From an uncultured Sphingobium sp. (GTDB taxonomy: Bacteria; Pseudomonadota; Alphaproteobacteria; Sphingomonadales; Sphingomonadaceae): a stretch of 6,462 nt of DNA. A program made the translations under genes and the position numbers. Below the pieces are notes generated by a model that saw only the letters and a list, made by a program, of their open reading frames with translations, was not told the DNA's origin and searched no databases. The first letter of the stretch is position 1, and each line of letters opens with the position of its first letter. The stretch lies in assembly GCA_913773715.1 (NCBI GenBank), contig CAJYHD010000395.1, forward strand, positions 1 through 6,462. The letters run 5' to 3'. Shown here in pieces: positions 1-5,710 of this stretch.

Positions 1-211
1 GTTCCTGAAGCCGCCAGAGGGTCTCCGGCAGATCACAAGCCTCTCGTGAGGCGAACACAGGCCACACGTAGACCTGTGACTTCGCGTGCTTTCGCGCGCT
101 TAAGCTGGAAGGCTGAACTGTTCGGACACGACCGTCTCTAGACGTCTGCTGTGGCTAATATTGTCACAAGCGAAATGGAAGCGAAGACAGGCAGGCAAGA
201 CGCCGTGCCGC

Positions 212-1336
212 TCAAACTTGTTTGAACCTCAAGTAAGCTGTAGTGCCTTCCCCTTCGACGCTTTCTAAATAGAAATGACCGCCAGAGCTGCGCATGAGAT
301 CCGATGCTAAGCTCAGTCCAAGTCCCGTCCCTGCGCCATCCGGTTTGGTTGTAAAGTAGGGTTCCATCACGCTCTTTAGTAGATCCGGAGGTATGCCGGT
401 CCCCGTATCGTGCACCCCTATCAGAACATAATGTTCTAAACAGCCACTGTCTGCATGAATGTCCTTCAGCTCAACATTGATAACGATGCGGCCGCCGTTC
501 GGCATCGCGTCGCGGCTGTTTGTAACAAGATTGATAATGACTGTTTCTAGCTCATGGCGGTCTACCATCACGAATGCAGTATCACAGCCGGTTATCGAGA
601 GTTCGACGTTGTTCCCCACAAAGCGGGTGATCGACGGCGCAAGCTCAATTAAACATTTTACGACGTCAACTCGCGCCAGTTCACGCCCTCTCTTGTGAAT
701 GAAGGAGAGAAGACGACCCGTTATAGCCGTACCACGATCTATAGTTCGTTGTGCTTCGGAAATAATGTCGGAGCACTCACTGCTGGGCATGCGCTTCTGA
801 AGCAAGTGCAGACATCCAGAAAGGGCAGTCAGAACGTTGGCAAGATCGTGCGCTATACCGCCTGATAGGGCGCCCAGAGCCTCGATCCTTTGGGTGTGAC
901 GCAGTCTATCTTCGAGCGCTCGAACGTTGGTGATGTCACGAGCACTCCCCAAAACACCGATCAGACCCCCGTCGGAGCCGTAAACTGGCGAGTATACCGC
1001 GTCGAATCTGACCGTCCCGCCCTGAGTTTCTTCGTGGGGCTGGCGGCGGTGCACCTCACCCGTTTTAAAAACCTCAGCCAACGTGCCGTCGTCAAACAGA
1101 CCTGTTCCACTTGCCGCAACGTCAATCGGATGCTTCCCGAGGGCTTGATCATAGCTAACAGTAACGTACTTCATTGCCGCTGAATTTACAGATTCGAGTA
1201 CAAGTCGTCCATCGGCATCGGGCCGGACGAAGAACAAGCAATCCGTCGACTGATTGAACATATGTTCGAAAAAGAAAGCACGTGAGCGGCATGCGAGAAT
1301 GTCGGGCTCAGTGCTACTGCACGGCGGATTTGCCAT
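212..1336 (-). CDS. Soluble PAS-domain sensor histidine kinase, no receiver domain
   Basis: A 374-residue protein with the layout of a cytoplasmic two-component sensor kinase, which autophosphorylates a histidine using ATP and passes the phosphate to a response regulator. Seen: an N-terminal PAS-like region (about 20-137) ending in the typical LIGVLGSARDIT stretch; a dimerisation helix with the H-box GGIAHDLAN and phospho-acceptor His163; then a HATPase domain with N-box NLVTNSRDAM (269-278), G1 box DTGTGIP (310-316), F-box EPYFTTK and G2 box GTGLGL (336-341). No membrane segment or receiver domain is present, so it should be a soluble kinase. The start has a purine-rich GAGGGGG just upstream. 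Odd: most relatives of this type read HDFNN at the H-box, whereas this one reads HDLAN. No response regulator gene adjoins it; the nearest regulator is the divergent AraC-type gene. The class is secure; signal and partner are unknown. Confidence 0.93.
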   Translation of the reverse strand: MANPPCSSTEPDILACRSRAFFFEHMFNQSTDCLFFVRPDADGRLVLESVNSAAMKYVTVSYDQALGKHPIDVAASGTGLFDDGTLAEVFKTGEVHRRQPHEETQGGTVRFDAVYSPVYGSDGGLIGVLGSARDITNVRALEDRLRHTQRIEALGALSGGIAHDLANVLTALSGCLHLLQKRMPSSECSDIISEAQRTIDRGTAITGRLLSFIHKRGRELARVDVVKCLIELAPSITRFVGNNVELSITGCDTAFVMVDRHELETVIINLVTNSRDAMPNGGRIVINVELKDIHADSGCLEHYVLIGVHDTGTGIPPDLLKSVMEPYFTTKPDGAGTGLGLSLASDLMRSSGGHFYLESVEGEGTTAYLRFKQV

Positions 1337-1534
1337 ATTTCCCCCTCATGTCTGCAAGTGAAGATCGGTTCTCGGGATTTCCGCCAGTCGTGCCCGAATG
1401 TCATTTGGCAGATCGGTCTACCTATCCCCGTGACCTATTCCGCTCTGGCATTCCCCCATACCGTCCATTACGTTCGACGCCCCGAATCAGCAACAGAAGC
1501 TCTGTCGTAGCAATATTCGCAGGTTTGATGCCAT
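1337..1534. promoter_or_regulatory. Shared intergenic region between divergent kinase and AraC-type genes
   Basis: This stretch of about 200 bp separates the 5' ends of two divergent genes, so it must carry promoters for both unless either is read from farther away. I could not assign a convincing -35/-10 pair by eye, and no EcfG-type GGAAC/GTT promoter is present. AraC-family regulators often act on such divergent regions, so an operator here is plausible by inference only. Confidence 0.4.
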
Positions 1535-2383
1535 ATGTCGACACTCAGAGATCTGTTCGTAGACCCACGCGGGCCGGTCTCCGTTCACCATGACTGGAGC
1601 GGATTTTCAGTAGAATGGACGAATGTGTCTAACACTGGACCCTACGAATTTAGCCGTAGTGGCCCAACATTCTATTTAGCCCTGCATGACATGAGTATCG
1701 CGGACGGAGAGATACAGATCGACGGTGGTGAGCATAGCACTCAGACTACTCTGCAAGACACTTTGACACTGCTCCCTCCGCATAGAGATGCCAAGGGCTG
1801 GTGCGATCCAGTAGGCAGTAAAAGCACATATACTGCTCTTTACTTTGACCCTGTTCTCATCGGCGAGGCCCTTGAGCAGTATCGGGGTGCTGAAATCGAG
1901 CCTGTTCTGTATGGTCGCGATCCTGCCCTGGTTGGAACAATGAAGAAGATAAGCGATGTGGCGAGGTCGGGTGGCGATCAGCTATACGCCGACCAGCTTT
2001 GCATTCTGGCAGCGATCGAGGCACTCGGCTTACGCAGCATTCTCAAGCCGATAAAGGGTGGCTTGTCGGCCAAGCAGTTGGCTTGCGCCAAAGACTTTCT
2101 GCACGAACATCAGGCGAGACCGATCTCTCTCGCGGAGCTAGCAGCCCACGTCGGCTTAAGTAGGCATCACCTGACTCGAGCGTTCACCACTTCCACCGGG
2201 AAGCCGCCCTTCCGCTACCTTGCAGAGCTTAGAGTAGAACGCGCAATCGGACTCCTGGTCAACAGTGATCAGTCGATCGCAGCAGTCGCGAAGGCATGCG
2301 GGTTCGGCGACGACGGCAACATGCGAAGAGTTATGCAGCAGTTGCTTGGTGTGGGGCCTCGGCAGGTCCGTCAGACTAGGTAG
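1535..2383 (+). CDS. AraC-family transcriptional regulator
   Basis: A 282-residue DNA-binding transcription regulator. The C-terminal third (about 178-282) is an AraC/XylS domain with two helix-turn-helix units. The first is LAELAAHVGLSRHHLTRAF (199-217), followed by the linker TGKPPFRYLAELRVERA. The second spans about 246-270 and contains SIAAVAKACGFGDDGNMRR, followed by the family-typical GVGPRQVR. The N-terminal part (about 1-170) resembles the poorly conserved sensing/dimerisation domain of these proteins and shows no recognisable ligand signature. Odd: in the second unit the usual S-x-F-x-R-x-F pattern reads G-N-M-R-R-V-M, so both aromatics are replaced by Met. The ATG at 1535 has only a weak upstream AGG (1521-1523); another ATG at 1528 is out of frame. 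It is divergent from the histidine kinase and is a candidate regulator of it, but its effector and targets cannot be read from sequence. Confidence 0.93.
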   Translation: MSTLRDLFVDPRGPVSVHHDWSGFSVEWTNVSNTGPYEFSRSGPTFYLALHDMSIADGEIQIDGGEHSTQTTLQDTLTLLPPHRDAKGWCDPVGSKSTYTALYFDPVLIGEALEQYRGAEIEPVLYGRDPALVGTMKKISDVARSGGDQLYADQLCILAAIEALGLRSILKPIKGGLSAKQLACAKDFLHEHQARPISLAELAAHVGLSRHHLTRAFTTSTGKPPFRYLAELRVERAIGLLVNSDQSIAAVAKACGFGDDGNMRRVMQQLLGVGPRQVRQTR

Positions 2384-2422
2384 GGAGTTCGGCAGCTTTT
2401 CCGCGCGCGTTGAAGAGCTCCC
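2383..2422 (+). terminator. Possible weak hairpin after the AraC-type gene
   Basis: GGGAGTTC (2383-2390) can pair with GAGCTCCC (2415-2422) over 8 positions, with one G-U pair and a long loop of 24 nt. It begins on the last base of the AraC stop codon. There is no clear T-run after it, so this is at best a weak terminator. Confidence 0.2.
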
Positions 2423-2523
2423 TCTGAGCTGTGCAACCGCGCGGCTATGACGCTGAGGTTGAACCAACGGTCGATCTTGGACGGAGCCGGGGACCGTCTG
2501 AACGGGGATGGTGAGGGTGGGAG

Positions 2524-2539
2524 CTGCCATACTGCCATA
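2524..2539. repeat. 8-bp perfect tandem duplication
   Basis: CTGCCATA occurs twice head to tail (2524-2531 and 2532-2539). It lies in non-coding DNA next to the ORF remnant at 2568-2759. It may be replication slippage or a trace of an insertion/excision event; two copies are too few to interpret further. Confidence 0.5.
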
Positions 2540-2570
2540 CTAACACGCTGGTAGATCAAACCTGGCCTTA

Positions 2571-2595
2571 GCGTTGTTTAGCGGGAAACAAACGC
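2571..2595. repeat. Inverted repeat (hairpin) with one bulge
   Basis: GCGTTGTTT (2571-2579) pairs with AAACAAACGC (2586-2595) around a 6-nt loop, with a single bulged A. No T-run follows on either strand. It overlaps the end of the unidentified ORF remnant, and its function is unknown. Confidence 0.45.
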
Positions 2596-2611
2596 TCTGC
2601 CCTCAACATCG

Positions 2612-2633
2612 GCGCTTGCTTCACCGCAAGCGC
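2612..2633. repeat. Perfect 8-bp hairpin
   Basis: GCGCTTGC (2612-2619) and GCAAGCGC (2626-2633) form a perfect stem around the loop TTCACC. It lies 16 bp from the hairpin at 2571-2595. Without a T-tract it is not a standard terminator. It could be part of a repetitive palindromic element or simply codons of the ORF remnant. Confidence 0.45.
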
Positions 2634-2749
2634 GCCGCCTAACATCAACCCCAGACGAGGCCCCCACTCCGCTAATTTACGCCGCGAGTTGTGCCGAATG
2701 TTCTGACGACGGACAGTACGCTCAGAAAGAGATTCTGCGATGACGCCGT

Positions 2750-2767
2750 CCGCATGGCATCATGCGG
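2750..2767. repeat. Perfect 7-bp hairpin with tetraloop
   Basis: CCGCATG (2750-2756), loop GCAT, CATGCGG (2761-2767). It sits at the upstream end of the ORF remnant, over its in-frame TGA. It could be a protein-binding palindrome or an end of former mobile DNA; nothing in the sequence decides between these. Confidence 0.45.
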
Positions 2768-2970
2768 CCTCAGAAGAGTAGCCGACTTCAAGTCGCTGTG
2801 GCGTGCACGTCGATAGGTTTCGCTGGCACTCAACACTTGCGATTGCCGTCTCTAATGCCGGCAACCGGGCTTGAGCGCTGGCAGGAGGTTAGAAGTCGGG
2901 CACCCGTGACATGTAGGCGCCCAATTTCCAATTGGCTACTCTGAACAGCTGCTACGCTTGAGACTCCATT
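2760..2970. other. Non-coding stretch with short palindromes
   Basis: I find no supportable gene here. The stretch contains two short perfect palindromes: CGACTT-C-AAGTCG (2783-2795) and CCAATT-TCC-AATTGG (2921-2935). The second lies about 35 bp downstream of the lipoprotein stop codon and could form a small AU-rich hairpin, but no T-run follows. Base composition changes from mixed to GC-rich at about the right-hand edge of this stretch, suggesting a junction between accessory and core DNA. Confidence 0.4.
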
Positions 2971-3240
2971 CTACATACCGTTCGAGAGATTGGTGTCGGG
3001 ATCGTTGGTCCGCATATCCTCGGCCTTCTTGTCCCCCAGCTCGCGCGCCGCGTCGGCGCGATTTTCCAGGCGATCCTCCGAAGCTTCTGTCGGCGCGTTG
3101 TCGGCCGCATTTTCGAGGTTGTCCGCGACGCGCTCGGCGTTCGCCTCGATGTTGTCGGCAGCCTGTTCGCGCGGACTGCTGTTGCAAGCCGCCAGCGACA
3201 TCAGCGCAACCGCGGCCGTGCCCGCCAAAATTCTCTTCAT
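2971..3240 (-). CDS. Small Asn/Ala/Glu-rich lipoprotein
   Basis: An 89-residue predicted lipoprotein. A signal peptide begins MKRILAGTAAVALMSLAAC, with the lipobox LAAC and lipidated Cys19, so the mature protein should be anchored in a membrane facing the periplasm. The mature part is short, charged and repetitive, with variations on ADN-x-E-x-x-A (ADNIEANAERVADNLENAADN, read as two overlapping near-repeats), then an Arg/Asp/Glu-rich helix-prone tail. The ATG at 3240 is preferred over an in-frame start 27 bp upstream because GGGAG lies 7 nt before it and because the signal peptide begins there. Similar small lipoproteins are common in sphingomonads and usually lack a known function. It is the last gene of the minus-strand stress cluster, 109 bp after dps, and could be co-transcribed or have its own promoter. 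Confidence 0.85.
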   Translation of the reverse strand: MKRILAGTAAVALMSLAACNSSPREQAADNIEANAERVADNLENAADNAPTEASEDRLENRADAARELGDKKAEDMRTNDPDTNLSNGM

Positions 3241-3349
3241 CGCTCGTCTCCCGTGGTTGACCCTCAAAAAACAATCGCCCGCCTGACTTCATTTCGTCTC
3301 GGCGTTGACGTCGGCGTGCCGATCCTGCAATTGCCCGCCCCGTCAGTCT

Positions 3350-3874
3350 CTAGTCAGAAAGACTGGCGCGCAACATCCATGCATTCTGCTCATGAACGCC
3401 GATCCGCGCTACCAGCATGTCGTGGCTGAACAAATCTCCGGCCTCGTCCGCCAGTTGGGCGAATTCACTCATTCGCCGCGCGACCTTCTCGTTGTCGTCG
3501 ACAAGTTCGGCGATCATCTCGCGCGTCGGCTTATGGGGCGCATCATTGTCGATGACCGTCAGCTCGCGGAATGAGGCGTTACCCGTTGGGGCAAGTTTGC
3601 CCAAGGCCCTGATGCGCTCCGCGATCGCGTCGGCAGCTTCGTGGAGTTCCTGATACTGCGCCTCGGTCATGTTGTGCAGACCGTAAAAGCTGGCCCCCTG
3701 AACGTTCCAATGGACCCCGAGGGTCTTGGCATACAGGGTGTAGCTGTCGGCAGTCGCCTTGGTCAGTGCTTCGGCCACCTGATCGCGAGCGCTGCTCTCG
3801 ACGCTGGTGTTCACCGCTGTGCCATCGCTTTCGACGCGTTCGGCGCCTTTCGAACCCTTCTCCGACTTCGCCAT
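3350..3874 (-). CDS. dps: Dps-family DNA-binding mini-ferritin
   Basis: A 174-residue Dps protein. The family forms hollow 12-subunit shells that oxidise Fe(II) with hydrogen peroxide, store the iron and in many species coat DNA, giving oxidative and starvation protection in the cytoplasm. The ferritin-like core is clear: HWNVQGASFYGLH (55-67) and DAIAERIRALG (82-92). By position against E. coli Dps, the inter-subunit ferroxidase ligands are all present: His55, His67, Glu71 (Asp in E. coli), Asp82 and Glu86. Trp56, next to the centre, is also present. The N-terminal tail (1-30) is rich in Lys, Ser and Gly, as in Dps proteins that bind DNA through a flexible basic tail; DNA binding here is inferred. 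A strong ribosome site (GAGGGAG, 7 nt before ATG) supports the start. It lies 66 bp after the charged hypothetical gene, with a hairpin between them. Confidence 0.96.
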   Translation of the reverse strand: MAKSEKGSKGAERVESDGTAVNTSVESSARDQVAEALTKATADSYTLYAKTLGVHWNVQGASFYGLHNMTEAQYQELHEAADAIAERIRALGKLAPTGNASFRELTVIDNDAPHKPTREMIAELVDDNEKVARRMSEFAQLADEAGDLFSHDMLVARIGVHEQNAWMLRASLSD

Positions 3875-3911
3875 GGATCTACTCCCTCGATCAGTTAACT
3901 ACTGCCGATAC

Positions 3912-3935
3912 GCGGCGGGACAATCGTCCCGCCGC
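3912..3935 (-). terminator. Perfect 10-bp GC-rich hairpin between hypothetical gene and dps
   Basis: GCGGCGGGAC (3912-3921), loop AATC, GTCCCGCCGC (3926-3935): a perfect and very stable stem, 5 nt after the stop codon of the upstream gene (TGA at 3941-3943). In the minus direction no T-run follows, so it is not a classic intrinsic terminator. It could be a partial terminator, an mRNA 3'-end stabiliser, or an RNA-processing barrier giving dps a different transcript level from its upstream neighbours. The dps ribosome site lies downstream and is not sequestered. Confidence 0.6.
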
Positions 3936-3940
3936 CTCGA

Positions 3941-4321
3941 TCACTTCTTTTTGGGCGCGCGCTTCGGTGCGGCAGCGGCTGCGGTATCCTCGTCCTCGTC
4001 GGGGCTGTCCACGCCCGCCTCGGTCAGCGCCTCACCCAGGGCCTTCAGCTTGTCCTGCGACTTATCGGCCTTCTCGGCGATCTTCGTCGTAGCAGTGCCG
4101 AGGCGGTGAACAAGCGCATGGACCCGATCGGCGTCCGGCTCGGACTTCTCGAGCTGCTTCCGTAACGACGTCAGATCACGCAAGATGCCCTTCGCACCCG
4201 GAACATCGACGTCTGCCAGCGCGGCTTCCCAATCCTCGATCATATCAACACCCTTGGCGGGCTTGGTATCTTCGAGACCGCGATTGATCGCATTCATCGT
4301 CCCTGCGAACTTCACTGCCAT
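3941..4321 (-). CDS. Charged 126-residue hypothetical protein with basic C-terminal tail
   Basis: I do not recognise this family. The protein is soluble, with no signal peptide or membrane segment. Residues about 25-105 look helical and rich in Lys, Glu and Leu, with likely coiled-coil character (for example LRDLTSLRKQLEKSEPDADR, then LVHRLGTATTKIAEKADKSQ). After this comes an acidic patch DSPDEDED (106-112), an Ala run, and the strongly basic end KRAPKKK. The acidic-then-Lys/Pro/Ala tail resembles disordered tails of nucleic-acid-associated proteins, so a nucleoid or stress role beside Dps is a guess only. AGAGGAT lies about 8 nt before the ATG, supporting the start. It lies 48 bp after the acidic small gene and 66 bp before dps on the same strand, so co-transcription is likely. 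Confidence 0.8.
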   Translation of the reverse strand: MAVKFAGTMNAINRGLEDTKPAKGVDMIEDWEAALADVDVPGAKGILRDLTSLRKQLEKSEPDADRVHALVHRLGTATTKIAEKADKSQDKLKALGEALTEAGVDSPDEDEDTAAAAAPKRAPKKK

Positions 4322-4369
4322 GTTATTTATCCTCTTAAAACTTGACTGTCCGCGACGGTGCGGGAGCCA

Positions 4370-4585
4370 TCAGGCCTGGGTCTGTGTCGGACTATCGCTC
4401 GGCGCGTCGCCCGGAGCTCCGGGCTCCTCTACCGGCTGCTGATCGGGAACTTCCGGATCATCGATTGACGGCGCATCGGGATTATCCGGCCCGGGCAAGC
4501 TGTCTCGCTGATTGTCGGGCCGGGGTGCGCCATCGGGATCATGGACCGGATCGGGAGCGTAGGGATCGGGAGGAAGGGTACCCAT
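4370..4585 (-). CDS. Acidic Pro/Asp-rich disordered small protein
   Basis: A 71-residue protein with 19 prolines and 13 aspartates, no lysine and only two arginines, so it is strongly acidic and almost certainly unfolded. It begins MGTLPPDPYAPDP and repeats loose PDN, PDP and DAP units. No known domain, signal peptide or membrane segment is visible. In-frame upstream sequence is closed by a TGA two codons before the ATG, so this start is the only one available in this frame. AAGGA lies about 11 nt upstream, slightly far; a second ATG at 4589 is better spaced but leads into a frame that closes soon. The gene fits between aqpZ (22 bp gap) and the next gene (48 bp gap). Such acidic disordered proteins can act as hydration or osmotic-stress protectants, which would suit the neighbourhood, but that is inference. 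Confidence 0.65.
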   Translation of the reverse strand: MGTLPPDPYAPDPVHDPDGAPRPDNQRDSLPGPDNPDAPSIDDPEVPDQQPVEEPGAPGDAPSDSPTQTQA

Positions 4586-4607
4586 CCATCAGAGTGTCCT
4601 TTCAAGA

Positions 4608-5423
4608 TTACTTGCTGTTGACGTCATAGCCCGCTGTCGGCGTCGTCACCGGGTCCACCAGGCGATCCAGCTTGGCGACCGAGATGGGTCCGGGTGACCG
4701 GACATCGTCGGCGTGCGAGAACAGCCAGCGACCGACCAGACCGGCGAGCACGGCACCGACCAGCGGCGCGACCCAGAACGCCCACAACTGAGCGAGAGCG
4801 GTGCCCCCGACCACTAAGGCAGGACCGGTACTGCGCGCAGGATTAACCGACGTGTTGGTCACCGGGATCGAGAGGAGGTGGATCAGGGTCAGTGCCAGAC
4901 CGATCGCCAGAGGCGCGAATGCCGCTGGCGACCGTTCATCGGTCGCGCCCAGGATGACCATCAGGAAGGCTGCCGTCAGCACCGTCTCGACGACCAGCGC
5001 AATGACCAACGGATATCCCTTGGGCGATGCGTCGCCGTATCCGTTCGTCGCAAATCCTCCGAGATCGAAACCGGGCATGCTGCGGGCGATCATGAGAAGG
5101 AGCAGCGAAGCGACGATCGCGCCGACGAGTTGGGCCGCCACGTAAGCGGGAATCTCCCGCGCCGGGAAGCGGCCTGCGGCGGTCAGGCCGACCGTCACCG
5201 CAGGATTGAAATGCCCCCCGGAGATCGCGCCAATGGCGAACGCCATGGTGAACACGGTCAGGCCGAAAGCCAGCGCAACCCCCAGAACGCCGACACCGCC
5301 CTCTCCGGTCGCGAGCACGGCGGTGCCGCACCCACCGAGCACGAGCCAGAATGTGCCGAACGCCTCCGCCGTCATGCGCTTGGACATGCGCGCGCGTGGA
5401 GGGTGCACGACCGCGTCAGTCAT
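4608..5423 (-). CDS. aqpZ: Aquaporin Z, water channel of the MIP family
   Basis: A 271-residue inner-membrane water channel, closely similar along its length to E. coli AqpZ. Six membrane helices and two half-helices carry both pore motifs: HFNPAVT (NPA at 73-75) and TSVNPARS (NPA at 194-196). The selectivity-filter residues match the water-specific set: Phe53, His182, Thr191 and Arg197, so glycerol transport is unlikely. Family sequences such as [23 protein letters not shown] and [18 protein letters not shown] are plainly visible. It has a cytoplasmic C-terminal extension of roughly 35 residues after the last helix (about 236-271) that E. coli AqpZ lacks. The first ATG is chosen because GAGGT lies 6 nt upstream; the internal Met13 has no ribosome site. 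An EcfG-type promoter lies about 110 bp upstream, pointing to induction in the general stress response. Four small same-strand genes follow closely. Confidence 0.97.
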   Translation of the reverse strand: MTDAVVHPPRARMSKRMTAEAFGTFWLVLGGCGTAVLATGEGGVGVLGVALAFGLTVFTMAFAIGAISGGHFNPAVTVGLTAAGRFPAREIPAYVAAQLVGAIVASLLLLMIARSMPGFDLGGFATNGYGDASPKGYPLVIALVVETVLTAAFLMVILGATDERSPAAFAPLAIGLALTLIHLLSIPVTNTSVNPARSTGPALVVGGTALAQLWAFWVAPLVGAVLAGLVGRWLFSHADDVRSPGPISVAKLDRLVDPVTTPTAGYDVNSK

Positions 5424-5513
5424 ATGCGGACCTCGGCGAAGCGCGTTAGCGAGGTGTCAGGCCTAGGCATCCAGTCGTTCATTGGTGACGATCCCCGTTC
5501 TATGTAAAATGCC

Positions 5514-5533
5514 TATGCACGGCAGGATGCATA
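5514..5533. repeat. 6-8-6 inverted repeat at the aqpZ promoter
   Basis: TATGCA (5514-5519) and TGCATA (5528-5533) form a perfect inverted repeat with an 8-nt spacer. It overlaps the last base of the candidate -10 element and the predicted transcription start of the aqpZ promoter. The position suits a dimeric regulator's operator, but a short palindrome like this can occur by chance. Confidence 0.35.
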
Positions 5534-5557
5534 ACCAGAGTGTAAGCGGCGGGTTCC
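5533..5557 (-). promoter_or_regulatory. EcfG-type general stress sigma promoter upstream of aqpZ
   Basis: On the minus strand GGAAC (5557-5553) is followed after exactly 17 nt by GTT (5535-5533). This matches the promoter consensus of alphaproteobacterial EcfG sigma factors (GGAAC, 16-17 nt, then C/G-GTT). Transcription would start near 5526, giving a leader of about 100 nt before the aqpZ ATG at 5423. It is the only such match I found in an intergenic position in the window. It could drive the whole aqpZ-to-lipoprotein gene group. Confidence 0.75.
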
Positions 5558-5631
5558 GTTCAGGCACGAAAGAACCGCTCGCGCACGGACTCTAGAGATG
5601 ACGATGGCTTGGCTGCGTTGGCCTCAAATAA

Positions 5632-5666
5632 TTCAGCCCGGCCTCGCGCGTGCGGACCGGGCTGAA
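5632..5666 (-). terminator. Rho-independent terminator after the DUF2383 gene
   Basis: TTCAGCCCGG (5632-5641) pairs perfectly with CCGGGCTGAA (5657-5666) around a 15-nt loop. On the minus strand the stem is followed by TTATTTG, a short imperfect T-rich tail. It lies 44 nt past the stop codon of the DUF2383 gene and upstream of the aqpZ promoter, so it separates the two transcription units. Confidence 0.7.
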
Positions 5667-5710
5667 AAGTCACGTCGGCAACGCGTATCGGCGTCGCTAA
5701 GGTTCTGGTG

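Larger units (their letters stand above)
2568..2759 (-). pseudogene. Start-less ORF tail, likely C-terminal gene remnant
   Basis: Read on the minus strand, this is an open frame of 63 codons ending in TAA (2568-2570). It is preceded directly by an in-frame TGA and has no ATG near its beginning. The translation is rich in Arg and Leu, with segments such as RRQNIRHNSRRKLAEWGPRL (about residues 18-37) and a C-terminus ending RLFPAKQR. It reads like a protein tail more than random sequence, but I do not recognise the family. Third-position GC is only moderate, so coding support is weak. It is most simply a remnant of a gene truncated when neighbouring DNA was gained or lost. Two hairpins (2571-2595 and 2612-2633) lie inside it, so structured non-coding DNA is an alternative explanation. 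Confidence 0.3.

Noticed and set aside
1..5. GGAAC on the minus strand at the window edge as another EcfG -35 element
   Set aside because: The matching -10 position would fall outside the window, so it cannot be assessed; five bases alone are not evidence.
1..211. Possible gene end or response regulator downstream of the kinase
   Set aside because: Short open stretches exist in some frames, but none has a start, ribosome site or recognisable motif; a small 5-bp hairpin at 39-52 has no T-run.
2371..2559. A 62-residue minus-strand open frame overlapping the end of the AraC gene
   Set aside because: Low-complexity Pro/Ser/Arg-rich translation, no ribosome site seen, tail-to-tail overlap with a secure gene, and no recognisable family.
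2570..2643. Possible integron attC site (GCCTAAC at 2637-2643 near hairpins)
   Set aside because: The 7-bp core matches RYYYAAC, but no paired GTTRRRY core follows at the right distance and no integrase or cassette array is visible.
2762..2944. A 60-residue plus-strand open frame
   Set aside because: No ribosome site, no domain, atypical composition, and it lies within palindrome-rich non-coding DNA.
3700..3704. GGAAC on the minus strand inside dps
   Set aside because: No GTT lies 16-17 nt downstream, and it is within a coding region.
5385..5387. Alternative aqpZ start at Met13, closer to the E. coli N-terminus
   Set aside because: There is no ribosome site before it, while the upstream ATG has GAGGT at good spacing.
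4878..5507. A 209-residue plus-strand open frame opposite aqpZ
   Set aside because: It is the antisense shadow of the secure aquaporin gene; its Arg/His/Gln-rich translation has no family character.
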